Shown one piece after another: positions 7,293-15,295 of a DNA stretch of 64,000 nucleotides. The DNA is taken from the NCBI RefSeq assembly GCF_903819335.1, contig NZ_CAIJDE010000038.1, positions 62,001 to 126,000 on the forward strand. The letters are read 5' to 3'. The position numbers and the translations under genes were made by a program. Source of the stretch: Flavobacterium panici. GTDB lineage: Bacteria > Bacteroidota > Bacteroidia > Flavobacteriales > Flavobacteriaceae. Each line of letters begins with the position of its first letter. Positions within the stretch are counted from its first letter, which is position 1. The notes below the pieces were generated by a model that saw nothing but the letters and a program-made list of their open reading frames with translations, was not told the DNA's origin and made no database searches.

Positions 7293-8426
7293 TTATTTAT
7301 TCAAAAATTCTAAAACAGAATCTGTAATAAATTTGATTTGTTCGTCGTCAAGTTCTGTATGCATTGGTAAAGCAATTACTTCCTGTACTAATTGATTTGT
7401 AACCGGAAATTGCTCTTCTTTATAGCGAGGATCTAAATATGCTTTTTGAGAGTGTAACGGAATTGGGTAATAAATTGCACATGGAATTCCTTTATCTAAT
7501 AAATGCTGCATTAAAGCATTTCTGTCGGCATCTAAGATTCTTAAAACATATTGATGAAAAACGTGATCGTTTTCATTTGCATCAAATTCTGGTGTAACAA
7601 TATGCTTATTTCCAGCGAATGCCGCATTGTATTTTGTTGCCGCTAAACGACGTGCTTTATTATATTCATCTAACAAAGGAAGCTTTGCATTTAAAACTCC
7701 TGCCTGAATACTGTCTAAACGTGAATTTACTCCCACAACATCATGGTGGTAACGCTCGTACATTCCATGATTTACAATTCCTCGGATAACGTGTGCCAAT
7801 TTATCATCATTTGTAAAAATTGCTCCACCATCTCCGTAGCAGCCTAAGTTTTTAGAAGGAAAAAATGAAGTTGCTGCAACGTGACCAATAACTCCAACTT
7901 TGCTTTTTGTTCCAGATTTTGAAATATAATCAGCTCCAATTGCTTGTGCATTATCTTCGATTACATATAAATTATGTTCTGCTGCAATTTCCATAATGGC
8001 GTCCATATTAGCAGCGCGTCCAAATAAATGTACCGGAACAATTGCTTTAGTTTTTGGCGTAATTGCTTTTTTTACCGCATCAATATCGATGTTCATATTA
8101 TGCAAATCAACATCAACTAAAACCGGAGTTAATTGTAACAATGCAATAACCTCAACTGTTGCTGCAAAAGTAAAATCGGCAGTAATAACTTCGTCACCTG
8201 GTTTTAAATCCAGACCCATCATTGCAATTTGCAAAGCATCTGTTCCATTTGCACACGGAATTACGTGTTTTGCTCCTAAATAGTCTTCAAGATTTTTTTG
8301 AAACTGATGAACTAAAGGTCCGTTAATATAAGTATTTGTATCTAAAACCTCTTGAATTGAAGCGTCTACAGTTGTTTTTATTTTTTCATATTGACTTTTT
8401 AAGTCAACCATTTGTATTTTTTTCAT
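7293..8426 (-). CDS. DegT/DnrJ/EryC1 family sugar aminotransferase
   Basis: The protein, read from MKKIQMVDLKSQY, has 377 residues and is a PLP-dependent aminotransferase acting on keto sugars of nucleotide diphosphates. The Schiff-base lysine is K192 in SFFPSKNLGCYGDGG; D158 (EDNAQ) contacts the PLP ring. The reading frame stays open for 41 codons upstream, but those residues look non-coding and a -7 box with a well-spaced -33 lies inside them, so the internal ATG is chosen. With galE it probably makes an amino sugar for O-antigen or glycoprotein glycans. The exact sugar is not determined. Confidence 0.9.
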   Translation of the reverse strand: MKKIQMVDLKSQYEKIKTTVDASIQEVLDTNTYINGPLVHQFQKNLEDYLGAKHVIPCANGTDALQIAMMGLDLKPGDEVITADFTFAATVEVIALLQLTPVLVDVDLHNMNIDIDAVKKAITPKTKAIVPVHLFGRAANMDAIMEIAAEHNLYVIEDNAQAIGADYISKSGTKSKVGVIGHVAATSFFPSKNLGCYGDGGAIFTNDDKLAHVIRGIVNHGMYERYHHDVVGVNSRLDSIQAGVLNAKLPLLDEYNKARRLAATKYNAAFAGNKHIVTPEFDANENDHVFHQYVLRILDADRNALMQHLLDKGIPCAIYYPIPLHSQKAYLDPRYKEEQFPVTNQLVQEVIALPMHTELDDEQIKFITDSVLEFLNK

Positions 8427-8484
8427 TTTTGATATTTTATTTAAAAAAGCCTTTCTATTAAACCAGAATGTCAGAAAGAAGGAA

Positions 8485-8514
8485 CAAAAATAGTTATTAA
8501 TACCTTCAAACCAA
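8485..8514 (-). promoter_or_regulatory. Promoter of the aminotransferase-galE unit
   Basis: On the minus strand, a TTG (8512-8514) and the -7 box TATTTTTG (8485-8492) are separated by 19 bases, a good Bacteroidota promoter. It lies 58 bases before the chosen start. Confidence 0.6.
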
Positions 8515-8559
8515 TGAAAATAAACGAAAGAAATGTAATTTAGCTGCAAAAATTACTAC

Positions 8560-9792
8560 ATGCTTTTTTTATACAATTTAGCTGTTTCTTTAGCAGCGTT
8601 TTTTCTTAAAATAGTCGCACTTTTTAGTCCGAAAATTAAGCTTTTTGTTGAAGGTCGGAAAAATGTATTCTCCATTTTAGAAGAAAAAATAAAGCCCGAA
8701 GACAAGACAATTTGGTTTCACGCTGCTTCGCTTGGCGAATATGAGCAAGGACTTCCTGTAATTGAAAAAATCAAAGAAAAATATCCTACGCATAAAATTA
8801 TTTTAACTTTTTTTTCCCCTTCGGGATACGAAGTGCGTAAAAACAACACGGTTGCCGATGTCACCATTTACCTGCCTTTGGACACCAAAAGGAACGCTAA
8901 AAGATTTTTAAAATTAGTTCATCCTGAATTTGCTTTTTTCATCAAATATGAATTTTGGTTAAATTATTTAAAGGAATTAGAAAAAAGCAAAACACCAACT
9001 TATTTGATTTCCGGAATTTTCAGGGACAGTCAAATGTTTTTTAAATGGTATGGCGGTTTTTACAGAAAAGCATTAAAAGCCTTCAATTATTTCTTTGTGC
9101 AAAATGAAAGTTCTAAACAAAAAATTGAAGCTATAGGTTTTAAAAATGTAATTGTATCCGGCGATACGCGTTTTGACAGAGTTGCTGCGATTTTAGAAAG
9201 AGACAATACGCTTGATTACATCGAAAATTTCAAAAATAACCAGCAAACCATAGTTATTGGAAGTTCATGGCCAAAAGACGAAGTTTTAATTGCCGAATAT
9301 ATCAATCAGGCACCAGAAAATGTAAAATTTATTATTGCGCCACATAATATAAAAGCAGATCAAATTTCAAATCTTAAATCGCAAATTACAAAATCGACAG
9401 TTTTATTTTCTGAAAAAGACAATAAAGATTTATCCAATTATAATGTGTTTATAATTGACACCATCGGGATTTTAACAAAAATATATAGCTACGGAACGAT
9501 CGCTTATGTTGGCGGCGGATTTGGGAACCCAGGAATTCATAATATTCTGGAACCGGCAACATTTGGAATTCCAATTGTAATTGGTCCTAATTATTCTAAT
9601 TTTGCCGAGGCGGTTTCTTTAGTTGAGCTTGGCGGATGTATGCCAATTTCTAATATCTCTGAACTAAAAGAAATTTTAGACCGTCTTCTGACTGATCAAA
9701 CATTTCTTAAAGAAAAAAGTCAAATTTGCGAATCTTTTATTCAGAATAACAAGGGAGCCACAAATGCAATTATGAGAGTTGTTTCGAAGTAA
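8560..9792 (+). CDS. waaA: 3-deoxy-D-manno-octulosonic acid transferase
   Basis: The 410 residues match WaaA/KdtA, the inner-membrane-associated GT30 enzyme that transfers Kdo from CMP-Kdo to lipid A. An N-terminal hydrophobic anchor (residues 3-22) precedes the catalytic glutamate E60 in WFHAASLGEYEQG. The C-terminal nucleotide-binding half has GSSWPKDE and YVGGGFGNPGIHNILEPATFG, both typical. It is divergent from the aminotransferase-galE unit, placing two envelope-sugar functions back to back. Whether it adds one or two Kdo cannot be told; Bacteroidota usually have one. Confidence 0.95.
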   Translation: MLFLYNLAVSLAAFFLKIVALFSPKIKLFVEGRKNVFSILEEKIKPEDKTIWFHAASLGEYEQGLPVIEKIKEKYPTHKIILTFFSPSGYEVRKNNTVADVTIYLPLDTKRNAKRFLKLVHPEFAFFIKYEFWLNYLKELEKSKTPTYLISGIFRDSQMFFKWYGGFYRKALKAFNYFFVQNESSKQKIEAIGFKNVIVSGDTRFDRVAAILERDNTLDYIENFKNNQQTIVIGSSWPKDEVLIAEYINQAPENVKFIIAPHNIKADQISNLKSQITKSTVLFSEKDNKDLSNYNVFIIDTIGILTKIYSYGTIAYVGGGFGNPGIHNILEPATFGIPIVIGPNYSNFAEAVSLVELGGCMPISNISELKEILDRLLTDQTFLKEKSQICESFIQNNKGATNAIMRVVSK

Positions 9793-10136
9793 GTCACGAT
9801 TCAAATTAAATTTTCTGAGCGATTATTTCAGAGAAACGAATTAAAAGCTGGTAATTTTCATTGTGTACACGAAAGCAATATTCCTTAAAAAGCAAGATAA
9901 AGTGCAATTAAGAGAAATGAAATAGCCAATTCGACCGTAGAATTTTCAACAAAAAATTATTTATACAAAATATTAAATAATTTAAGATAATTTTATATTT
10001 TTGGCATATTCTTTGATAAATAAGATAAACGTGAGCTAGGAAAATATTTTAAAAAAAAAGTGAAAAAATATTTTACATATTAAAAAATTTATATCTTTGC
10101 CACGAATTAATAATTAACCTTTTATAATAAAGTAAG
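9793..10136. other. 344-base intergenic region without a gene
   Basis: Very AT-rich. No credible reading frame. It holds two -7-like boxes in the plus direction, TATTTTTG (9996-10003) and TATCTTTG (10092-10099). The second fits the small lipoprotein; the first would leave a 130-base leader or start a small RNA. No -33 TTG is convincing. Confidence 0.5.
10092..10099 (+). promoter_or_regulatory. -7 box of the small repetitive lipoprotein gene
   Basis: TATCTTTG followed by C, the full Bacteroidota consensus, lies 37 bases before the start codon. Confidence 0.5.
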
Positions 10137-10361
10137 ATGAAAAAAGTATTTTTAAGTTTAGCTGTTGTTGCTGTTTTAACTGTTGTATCTTGTAAAAAAG
10201 CTGACGCTGCAGCTACTGAAACTGTAGATTCTACTGCTGTTGCTGTTGATTCTGCTGCTGCTGTAGTTGATTCTGCTGCTGCAACTGTTGACTCAGCTGC
10301 TACTAAAGTTGATTCTGCTGCTGCTAAAGTAGAAGAAGCTGCTAAAGAAGTAAAAAAATAA
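10137..10361 (+). CDS. Small alanine/aspartate-repeat lipoprotein
   Basis: A 74-residue lipoprotein. The signal MKKVFLSLAVVAVLTVVSC has a lipobox with C19, followed by KK. The mature part is almost entirely repeats of the form AVDSAAA, about seven residues each, ending in KVEEAAKEVKK. A seven-residue period with alanine and valine at fixed places predicts an amphipathic helix, possibly a coiled coil like Lpp. The lysines after the cysteine do not give the SDDE-type surface export signal known from Bacteroidota, so periplasmic anchoring is more likely. It has its own promoter and terminator. The function is unknown; a structural envelope or stress role is inferred. Confidence 0.75.
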   Translation: MKKVFLSLAVVAVLTVVSCKKADAAATETVDSTAVAVDSAAAVVDSAAATVDSAATKVDSAAAKVEEAAKEVKK

Positions 10362-10387
10362 TTAGAACCTAAATTCTAAAGATTTTA

Positions 10388-10414
10388 AAACCATCCTTGT
10401 GATGGTTTTTTTTT
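10388..10414 (+). terminator. Terminator of the small lipoprotein gene
   Basis: The stem AAACCATC/GATGGTTT closes a five-base loop and is followed by eight or more T. Confidence 0.8.
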
Positions 10415-10435
10415 GCTCAAAAATCAACAAAACAA

Positions 10436-10513
10436 AATTCCAATATTTTAAAATTCCAAATTCCAATACACATAATGTATTGTTGGGATTTGGAATTTTA
10501 AAATATTGGAATT
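10436..10513. repeat. Long palindrome of the TTCCAAAT family
   Basis: The arms aattccaatattttaaaatt... (10436-10470) and their complement (to 10513) pair with few mismatches around a short loop. The motif TTCCAAATyCCAAT is shared with the palindrome at 62431-62509. It lies between the small lipoprotein gene and the converging DUF1508 gene. Confidence 0.7.
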
Positions 10514-10522
10514 TCTTTTTAT

Positions 10523-10903
10523 TTAATCTTCTACTTCCTCTTCAACAGAAACCTCTTCATCTCCAAAAATCGATTCACTCGACGAGAAATCCAAAATCTC
10601 TGCTTTTGAAGCATAAGTCACAATTTCTTTTATTCCTTTTTGCAAAAGCAATTCTGTGGTATATTTTCGGCTTGTTGCAAAGTGAACACCATCTAGCATC
10701 AATTTAAAAAAATACTTTCCTCCAGAGCCTTTAAATTTTAAAAATTTAGAAAGTTCAATTGTTCTTTTAAATCTTTCAATATCTTCTTCACATTCAAACC
10801 TCAATTCATAGCTTAAACTTGTAAAAATCACTTTCCCTTTTCGAGAAGTAAACACAAACTTGTATTCATCATTAAATCGCCTGCTAATTACAAAAGCACC
10901 CAT
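10523..10903 (-). CDS. DUF1508 (YegP-like) tandem-domain protein
   Basis: A 126-residue protein with two copies of the DUF1508/YegP unit. The first is about residues 2-48 (FVFTSRKGKVIFTSLSYE); the second is about 56-100 (KYFFKLMLDGVHFATSRKYTTELLLQKGIKEI). In YegP proteins each unit is a small strand-strand-strand-helix fold. The tail is an acidic run (EEVSVEEEVED). No enzymatic function is known for the family. The leader holds a strict 7-bp tandem repeat ending four bases before the start codon, and tRNA genes lie upstream. The domain call is good; the role is unknown. Confidence 0.75.
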   Translation of the reverse strand: MGAFVISRRFNDEYKFVFTSRKGKVIFTSLSYELRFECEEDIERFKRTIELSKFLKFKGSGGKYFFKLMLDGVHFATSRKYTTELLLQKGIKEIVTYASKAEILDFSSSESIFGDEEVSVEEEVED

Positions 10904-10906
10904 ATA

Positions 10907-10955
10907 TTGAATTGTTGATTTTAGATTGTTGATTTTAGATTATTGATTGTTAATT
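10907..10955 (-). repeat. Tandem 7-bp microrepeat in the DUF1508 leader
   Basis: On the plus strand, units of seven bases run without a break: ttgaatt, gttgatt, ttagatt, gttgatt, ttagatt, attgatt, gttaatt. On the mRNA strand this reads as alternating ATCTAAA and ATCAACA. The same words precede the GH3 and DUF2797 genes. Confidence 0.65.
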
Positions 10956-10957
10956 CC

Positions 10958-10994
10958 CTCAGAATCTTAGAACCTCAGCACCTTAGCGCCTTTT
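10958..10994 (+). repeat. Tandem 8-bp microrepeat (CTTAGnnn type)
   Basis: Units start at 10958, 10966, 10974, 10982 and 10990: ctcagaat, cttagaac, ctcagcac, cttagcgc, ctttt. It directly abuts the 7-bp array of the DUF1508 leader. Confidence 0.65.
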
Positions 10995-11042
10995 AAAGAA
11001 TTTACACAATAAAAAAAGCCTCTTCAAAAGAAGAGGCTTTAG

Positions 11043-11128
11043 TACTCAGAGCGGGACTTGAACCCGCACGAACATTGCTGTTCACTGGATTTTAAGTCCA
11101 GCGTGTCTACCAATTTCACCATCCGAGC
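11043..11128 (-). tRNA. tRNA-Leu (anticodon TAA)
   Basis: An 86-base class II tRNA. The acceptor stem GCTCGGA pairs with TCTGAGT, the D arm contains TTGGTAGACA, the anticodon loop CTTAAAA gives TAA, a variable arm follows, and the T arm is GCGGGTTCAAGTCCCGC. The CCA is not encoded. It lies 14 bases from the tRNA-Gly on the same strand. Confidence 0.97.
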
Positions 11129-11142
11129 ATTATATGGTTTTG

Positions 11143-11215
11143 AGCGAAAAACGGGGCTCGAACCCGCGACCTCGACCTTGGCAAGGTCGCGCTCTACCAA
11201 CTGAGCTATTTTCGC
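11143..11215 (-). tRNA. tRNA-Gly (anticodon GCC)
   Basis: A 73-base tRNA with acceptor stem GCGAAAA/TTTTCGC, D arm AGCTCAGTTGGTAGAGC, anticodon stem-loop GACCTTGCCAAGGTC (anticodon GCC) and T arm GCGGGTTCGAGCCCCGT. The CCA is not fully encoded. It is upstream of tRNA-Leu in a two-tRNA unit. Confidence 0.97.
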
Positions 11216-11376
11216 GTTTCAAATTCTAGTAAGAACTACAATACTTGACTTGTTTCGTATTGCGAGTGCAAATTTAGGACATTTATTCAATTACACAAGC
11301 CTTTTTTCAAAAAAATATTTACTTATTTTATAACTTTCTGATAACCTAAACTTTAAACTTGAAAATTTTTTTCGAT

Positions 11377-13983
11377 TTATTTCTTAACCAGCATTCTTTT
11401 TATTTCATTCAGCTTCATCAATGCTTCAACGGGTGTAATCGCATTAATATCGAGGCTTAAGATCTCTTCTTTGATTTCTTCCAGTAAAGGATCATCAAGA
11501 TTAAAGAAACTCATCTGCATTTCATCATTCGCAGATTTTACGCCGTTTAATGCATCGCTCGAATGATTTTTTTCTAATTTCTTTAAAAGTTTTTGTGCTT
11601 TCAAAATTACAATCTGAGGCATTCCGGCCATTTTTGCCACGTGAATTCCAAAACTATGCTCACTTCCGCCTTTTACAAGCTTTCTCACAAAAAGAACGGT
11701 ATCTTTTAATTCCTTTACCGCAACATTATAATTTTGAATTCTGGAAAGTGATTCTGTCATTTCATTCAACTCATGATAATGCGTCGCAAATAATGTTTTT
11801 GGTTTTGAAGGATGCTCGTGTAAAAACTCGGCAATAGCCCACGCAATCGAAATTCCATCATATGTACTTGTTCCTCTTCCAATTTCATCCAGAAGTACTA
11901 AACTGCGATCTGAAATATTATTCAAAATCGAAGCCGTTTCATTCATCTCAACCATAAAAGTCGATTCTCCCATCGAGATGTTATCAGATGCACCTACCCT
12001 TGTAAAGATTTTATCTACAACCCCCATTCTTACACTGTCAGCCGGAACAAAACTTCCCATTTGTGCCAAAAGCACAATTAAAGCAGTTTGTCTTAAAATA
12101 GCCGACTTACCCGACATGTTAGGTCCGGTAATCATTATAATTTGCTGCGTTTCTCTATCCAGAAAAACATCGTTTGCTATATACGGAGTTCCAACCGGCA
12201 ATTGTTTTTCAATTACAGGATGCCTTCCGTTTTTAATGTCTAATTCAAAAGTTTCATCAATTTCAGGACACACATATTGATTCTCAACTGCCATTTGCGT
12301 AAACGAACATAAACAGTCTAATTGTGCTACCAAATAAGCATTCATTTGAACGGGTTTGATATAAGTCGCAATCCATGCAACCAACTGCTCAAAAAGTTCT
12401 GATTCAATTTTATGAATTTTTTCTTCGGCGCCTAATATTTTGGTTTCGTATTCTTTTAATTCTTCCGTAATATAACGTTCTGCATTTACTAAAGTCTGTT
12501 TACGAATCCATTCTTCCGGAACTTTATCTTTATGTGTGTTTCGAACTTCAATATAATATCCAAAAACATTGTTGAATGAAATTTTTAAGGATGAAATTCC
12601 TGTACGCTCTGATTCTCTTTTTTCTATTCCTTCCAGGAATTCTTTTCCAGATGTCGAAATAGCTCTTAACTCATCTAATTCTTCATTAATTCCAGTTGCA
12701 ATTGCATTTCCTTTTGAAATAGCAACCGGCGCATCCTGATTTAAAGTAGTTTTGATTTTTTCACGTAACAAATCACACGAATGCAAACTGTCTCCTATAA
12801 CTTTTACCGCTTCCTGTGGACTTTCGAGCGCTAAGGTTTTTATTGGAATAATAGCATCCAGAGATTCTTTCAAATAAACAATTTCACGCGGAGAAACTTT
12901 TCCTGCTGCAATTTTAGAAATCAAACGCTCCAAATCTGAAATTTGTTTAATTTGATATTGAATATTTTGTAAAACATCCTGATTTGATTTCAAATACGCA
13001 ACCACATCATGACGTCCTTTTATTTTATTACCGTCTTTTAGCGGAAGCGCCAGCCAGCGTTTTAACAAACGTCCGCCCATTGGCGAAAGCGTTTTATCGA
13101 TTACATCTAAAAGTGTTACAGCATTTGGATTGTAGCTGTGATACAATTCTAAATTTCTAATCGTAAAACGATCCATCCACACATAAGCATCTTCAGCAAT
13201 TCGCTGAATCGCTGTAATATGCTGCACTCTGTTATGCTGGGTTTCTGATAAATAATAAAGGATTGCTCCCGCAGAAATAATTCCTTCTTTTAATTCTTCA
13301 ACACCAAAACCTTTTAAAGAGTTGGTTTGAAAATGTTTGGTCAGCTTTTCTAGAGCATAATCTTCTTTATAAATCCAGTCTTCCAGATAAAAACTATGAA
13401 AATCTTCTCCAAAAGCGGTTTTAAAATCACTTTTGCAATTCTTAGGAACAAGAACTTCACTTGGATTAAAATTCTGCAGTAATTTATCTATATATTCGGC
13501 ATTTCCCTGAGCGGTAAGAAATTCTCCTGTCGAAACATCTAAAAATGAAATTCCGATATTTTTGTTAGCAAAATAAACAGATGCTAAAAAGTTGTTTGTT
13601 TTTGATTGTAAAACTTCATCGTTTAAAGAAACTCCCGGAGTTACCAATTCTGTAACACCTCGCTTTACAATCGTTTTTGTCATTTTAGGATCTTCAAGCT
13701 GATCGCAGATTGCAACACGAAGTCCGGCTTTTACTAATTTTGGTAAATATGTATTGATTGAATGGTGTGGAAAGCCTGCCAGAGCCGTCTCTGTATCAGA
13801 CCCTGCGCCTCTTTTTGTTAAAGTAATCCCAAGAATCTTAGAAGCTCTGATGGCATCTTCTCCAAAAGTTTCATAAAAATCCCCTACTCTGAAAAGCAGA
13901 CAGGCATCAGGATATTTTCTCTTGATCTCGTTATACTGTTTCATTAAAGGTGTTTCCTTCACCACTTTCTCTTTAGCTGCCAA
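11377..13983 (-). CDS. mutS: DNA mismatch repair protein MutS
   Basis: The 868 residues match full-length MutS1, which binds mismatches and small loops and licenses repair with MutL. The mismatch-probing motif is GDFYETF near residue 40 (Phe-x-Glu intact). Connector, lever and clamp domains follow. The ATPase core has Walker A GPNMSGKS (about residues 615-622), the FMVEMNET region and Walker [10 protein letters not shown]. The C-terminal dimerisation tail is present. It is a single-gene unit, divergent from the DUF1573 gene and with two tRNA genes beyond its 3' end. Confidence 0.98.
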   Translation of the reverse strand: MAAKEKVVKETPLMKQYNEIKRKYPDACLLFRVGDFYETFGEDAIRASKILGITLTKRGAGSDTETALAGFPHHSINTYLPKLVKAGLRVAICDQLEDPKMTKTIVKRGVTELVTPGVSLNDEVLQSKTNNFLASVYFANKNIGISFLDVSTGEFLTAQGNAEYIDKLLQNFNPSEVLVPKNCKSDFKTAFGEDFHSFYLEDWIYKEDYALEKLTKHFQTNSLKGFGVEELKEGIISAGAILYYLSETQHNRVQHITAIQRIAEDAYVWMDRFTIRNLELYHSYNPNAVTLLDVIDKTLSPMGGRLLKRWLALPLKDGNKIKGRHDVVAYLKSNQDVLQNIQYQIKQISDLERLISKIAAGKVSPREIVYLKESLDAIIPIKTLALESPQEAVKVIGDSLHSCDLLREKIKTTLNQDAPVAISKGNAIATGINEELDELRAISTSGKEFLEGIEKRESERTGISSLKISFNNVFGYYIEVRNTHKDKVPEEWIRKQTLVNAERYITEELKEYETKILGAEEKIHKIESELFEQLVAWIATYIKPVQMNAYLVAQLDCLCSFTQMAVENQYVCPEIDETFELDIKNGRHPVIEKQLPVGTPYIANDVFLDRETQQIIMITGPNMSGKSAILRQTALIVLLAQMGSFVPADSVRMGVVDKIFTRVGASDNISMGESTFMVEMNETASILNNISDRSLVLLDEIGRGTSTYDGISIAWAIAEFLHEHPSKPKTLFATHYHELNEMTESLSRIQNYNVAVKELKDTVLFVRKLVKGGSEHSFGIHVAKMAGMPQIVILKAQKLLKKLEKNHSSDALNGVKSANDEMQMSFFNLDDPLLEEIKEEILSLDINAITPVEALMKLNEIKRMLVKK

Positions 13984-14105
13984 AATTGATATGTTTTTAA
14001 ATGAAAATTAAGACAGCGAATTTATAATTTTTTAGCGGCATAACAGTCACTTCAAAAATTAAAATATTTTAAGATTTTTTTATGTTCAGATATAAGAATT
14101 TTATA

Positions 14106-14113
14106 TAGCTTTG
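14106..14113 (+). promoter_or_regulatory. Probable -7 box of the DUF1573 gene
   Basis: TAGCTTTG fits TAnnTTTG 26 bases before the start codon, in the gap divergent from mutS. Confidence 0.45.
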
Positions 14114-14139
14114 TTCATCATTAAAAAAGACCCTTAAAA

Positions 14140-14571
14140 ATGAAAAAAATAATTTTATTCGCTATGTTAGCTGTAGCTGGTATTACGGCTACTAACGCAC
14201 AAACAACTAAAAAAGCTAAAGCTGCTAAAGTTGCTAAAGTTGAAGGAGCAGGAATGCTTTTTGAAACAGAAACTATCGATTACGGAACTATCGCTCACAA
14301 TGCTGACGGTAAACGTGAATTCGTTTTTGTTAACAACGGAACAAAACCGTTAATCATTACTAACACTCAAGGTTCTTGTGGTTGTACAGTTCCTACAACA
14401 CCAAAAGAGCCAATCGCTCCAGGTGCTAAAGGTATTATTGGTGTAAAATATGCTACTGACAGAGTTGGTGCTTTTACAAAAACTGTAACTGTTACTTCAA
14501 ATGCTGAAGGACAACCAACAAAAGTACTTACAATTAAAGGTACAGTTTTACCAGATCCAGTAAAAAGCTAA
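14140..14571 (+). CDS. DUF1573 secreted protein
   Basis: A 143-residue protein with a cleavable signal peptide (MKKIILFAMLAVAGITATNA, cleavage near AQT), a short lysine/alanine linker (TTKKAKAAKVAKV) and one DUF1573 domain (about residues 42-135). This is an Ig-like ASPM/SPD-2/Hydin-type fold with the signature TQGSCGCTVPTTPKEPIAPG. It should be in the periplasm or exported. The family is abundant in Bacteroidota and of unknown function. It is a single gene with its own promoter and a strong terminator, so expression may be high. The cysteines of GSCGCT could bind metal or form a disulfide. Confidence 0.88.
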   Translation: MKKIILFAMLAVAGITATNAQTTKKAKAAKVAKVEGAGMLFETETIDYGTIAHNADGKREFVFVNNGTKPLIITNTQGSCGCTVPTTPKEPIAPGAKGIIGVKYATDRVGAFTKTVTVTSNAEGQPTKVLTIKGTVLPDPVKS

Positions 14572-14595
14572 TCTGAGAAACAACAAAATAATTGA

Positions 14596-14626
14596 AAAAG
14601 CTTCCTTATCTTTGGAAGCTTTTTTT
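14596..14626 (+). terminator. Terminator of the DUF1573 gene
   Basis: The stem AAAAGCTTCC/GGAAGCTTTT (14596-14605/14614-14623) is followed by a T run. Confidence 0.85.
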
Positions 14627-14645
14627 ATGACCTGAATTTAAACCA

Positions 14646-15182
14646 ATGAGAAAACTCGAAAATAGCGAACTAGACAGAAAATCAATCGAAGATTTTAAAA
14701 AATCAGACAAAACTCCTTTAATATTGGTTTTGGACGATATTCGAAGTTTGCACAATATTGGATCTGTTTTTAGAACTGCCGATGCTTTTTTAATCGAAAA
14801 AATAATTCTTTGCGGTATTACGGCAACTCCACCAAACAAGGAAATTCATAAAACTGCTCTTGGCGCTACTGAAACTGTTGCGTGGGAACATCACGAAAAT
14901 GTATTGGAAGTTATTGAAAACCTAAAAAAAGAAAATGTCCTTACTCTTGCTATTGAACAAGTTGAAAGTGCCATTTTTCTTCAGGATTTTAAAGTGGAGA
15001 AAAACCAAAAATATGCTTTAGTTTTTGGAAATGAAGTTTATGGTGTATCTCAGGAAGCGGTTGCTATTTGCGATGGCTGTATTGAGATTCCGCAATTAGG
15101 AACAAAACATTCCTTAAACATTTCTGTAAGCGCCGGAATTGTAGTTTGGGATTTATTCCAGAAATTAAACTGGCCAAACTAA
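14646..15182 (+). CDS. SpoU/TrmH-family RNA methyltransferase
   Basis: A 178-residue SPOUT methyltransferase that should add a 2'-O-methyl group to tRNA or rRNA using S-adenosylmethionine. The three family motifs are clear: motif 1 NIGSVFRTAD (catalytic Arg and Asn), motif 2 ALVFGNEVYGVS and motif 3 IPQLGTKHSLNISVSAGIVVWD, which forms the trefoil knot. There is no N-terminal L30e-like extension as in RlmB, so it is a short TrmL/TrmH-like form. The target nucleotide is not known. It lies 20 bases past the preceding terminator as its own unit. Confidence 0.9.
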   Translation: MRKLENSELDRKSIEDFKKSDKTPLILVLDDIRSLHNIGSVFRTADAFLIEKIILCGITATPPNKEIHKTALGATETVAWEHHENVLEVIENLKKENVLTLAIEQVESAIFLQDFKVEKNQKYALVFGNEVYGVSQEAVAICDGCIEIPQLGTKHSLNISVSAGIVVWDLFQKLNWPN

Positions 15183-15295
15183 GAATTAAAGAATATTTTT
15201 ACCAAAAAAATGTGATTTTTAAATTAGTTTCAGACTTTAAATGTTAGAAATATAAATATATTTTTTTATTATTAAGAAATTGATACTTTTATAAA

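Noticed and set aside
8427..8549. 41-codon N-terminal extension of the aminotransferase
   Set aside because: A promoter with -33 and -7 boxes lies inside it, and the family start motif begins at the internal ATG.
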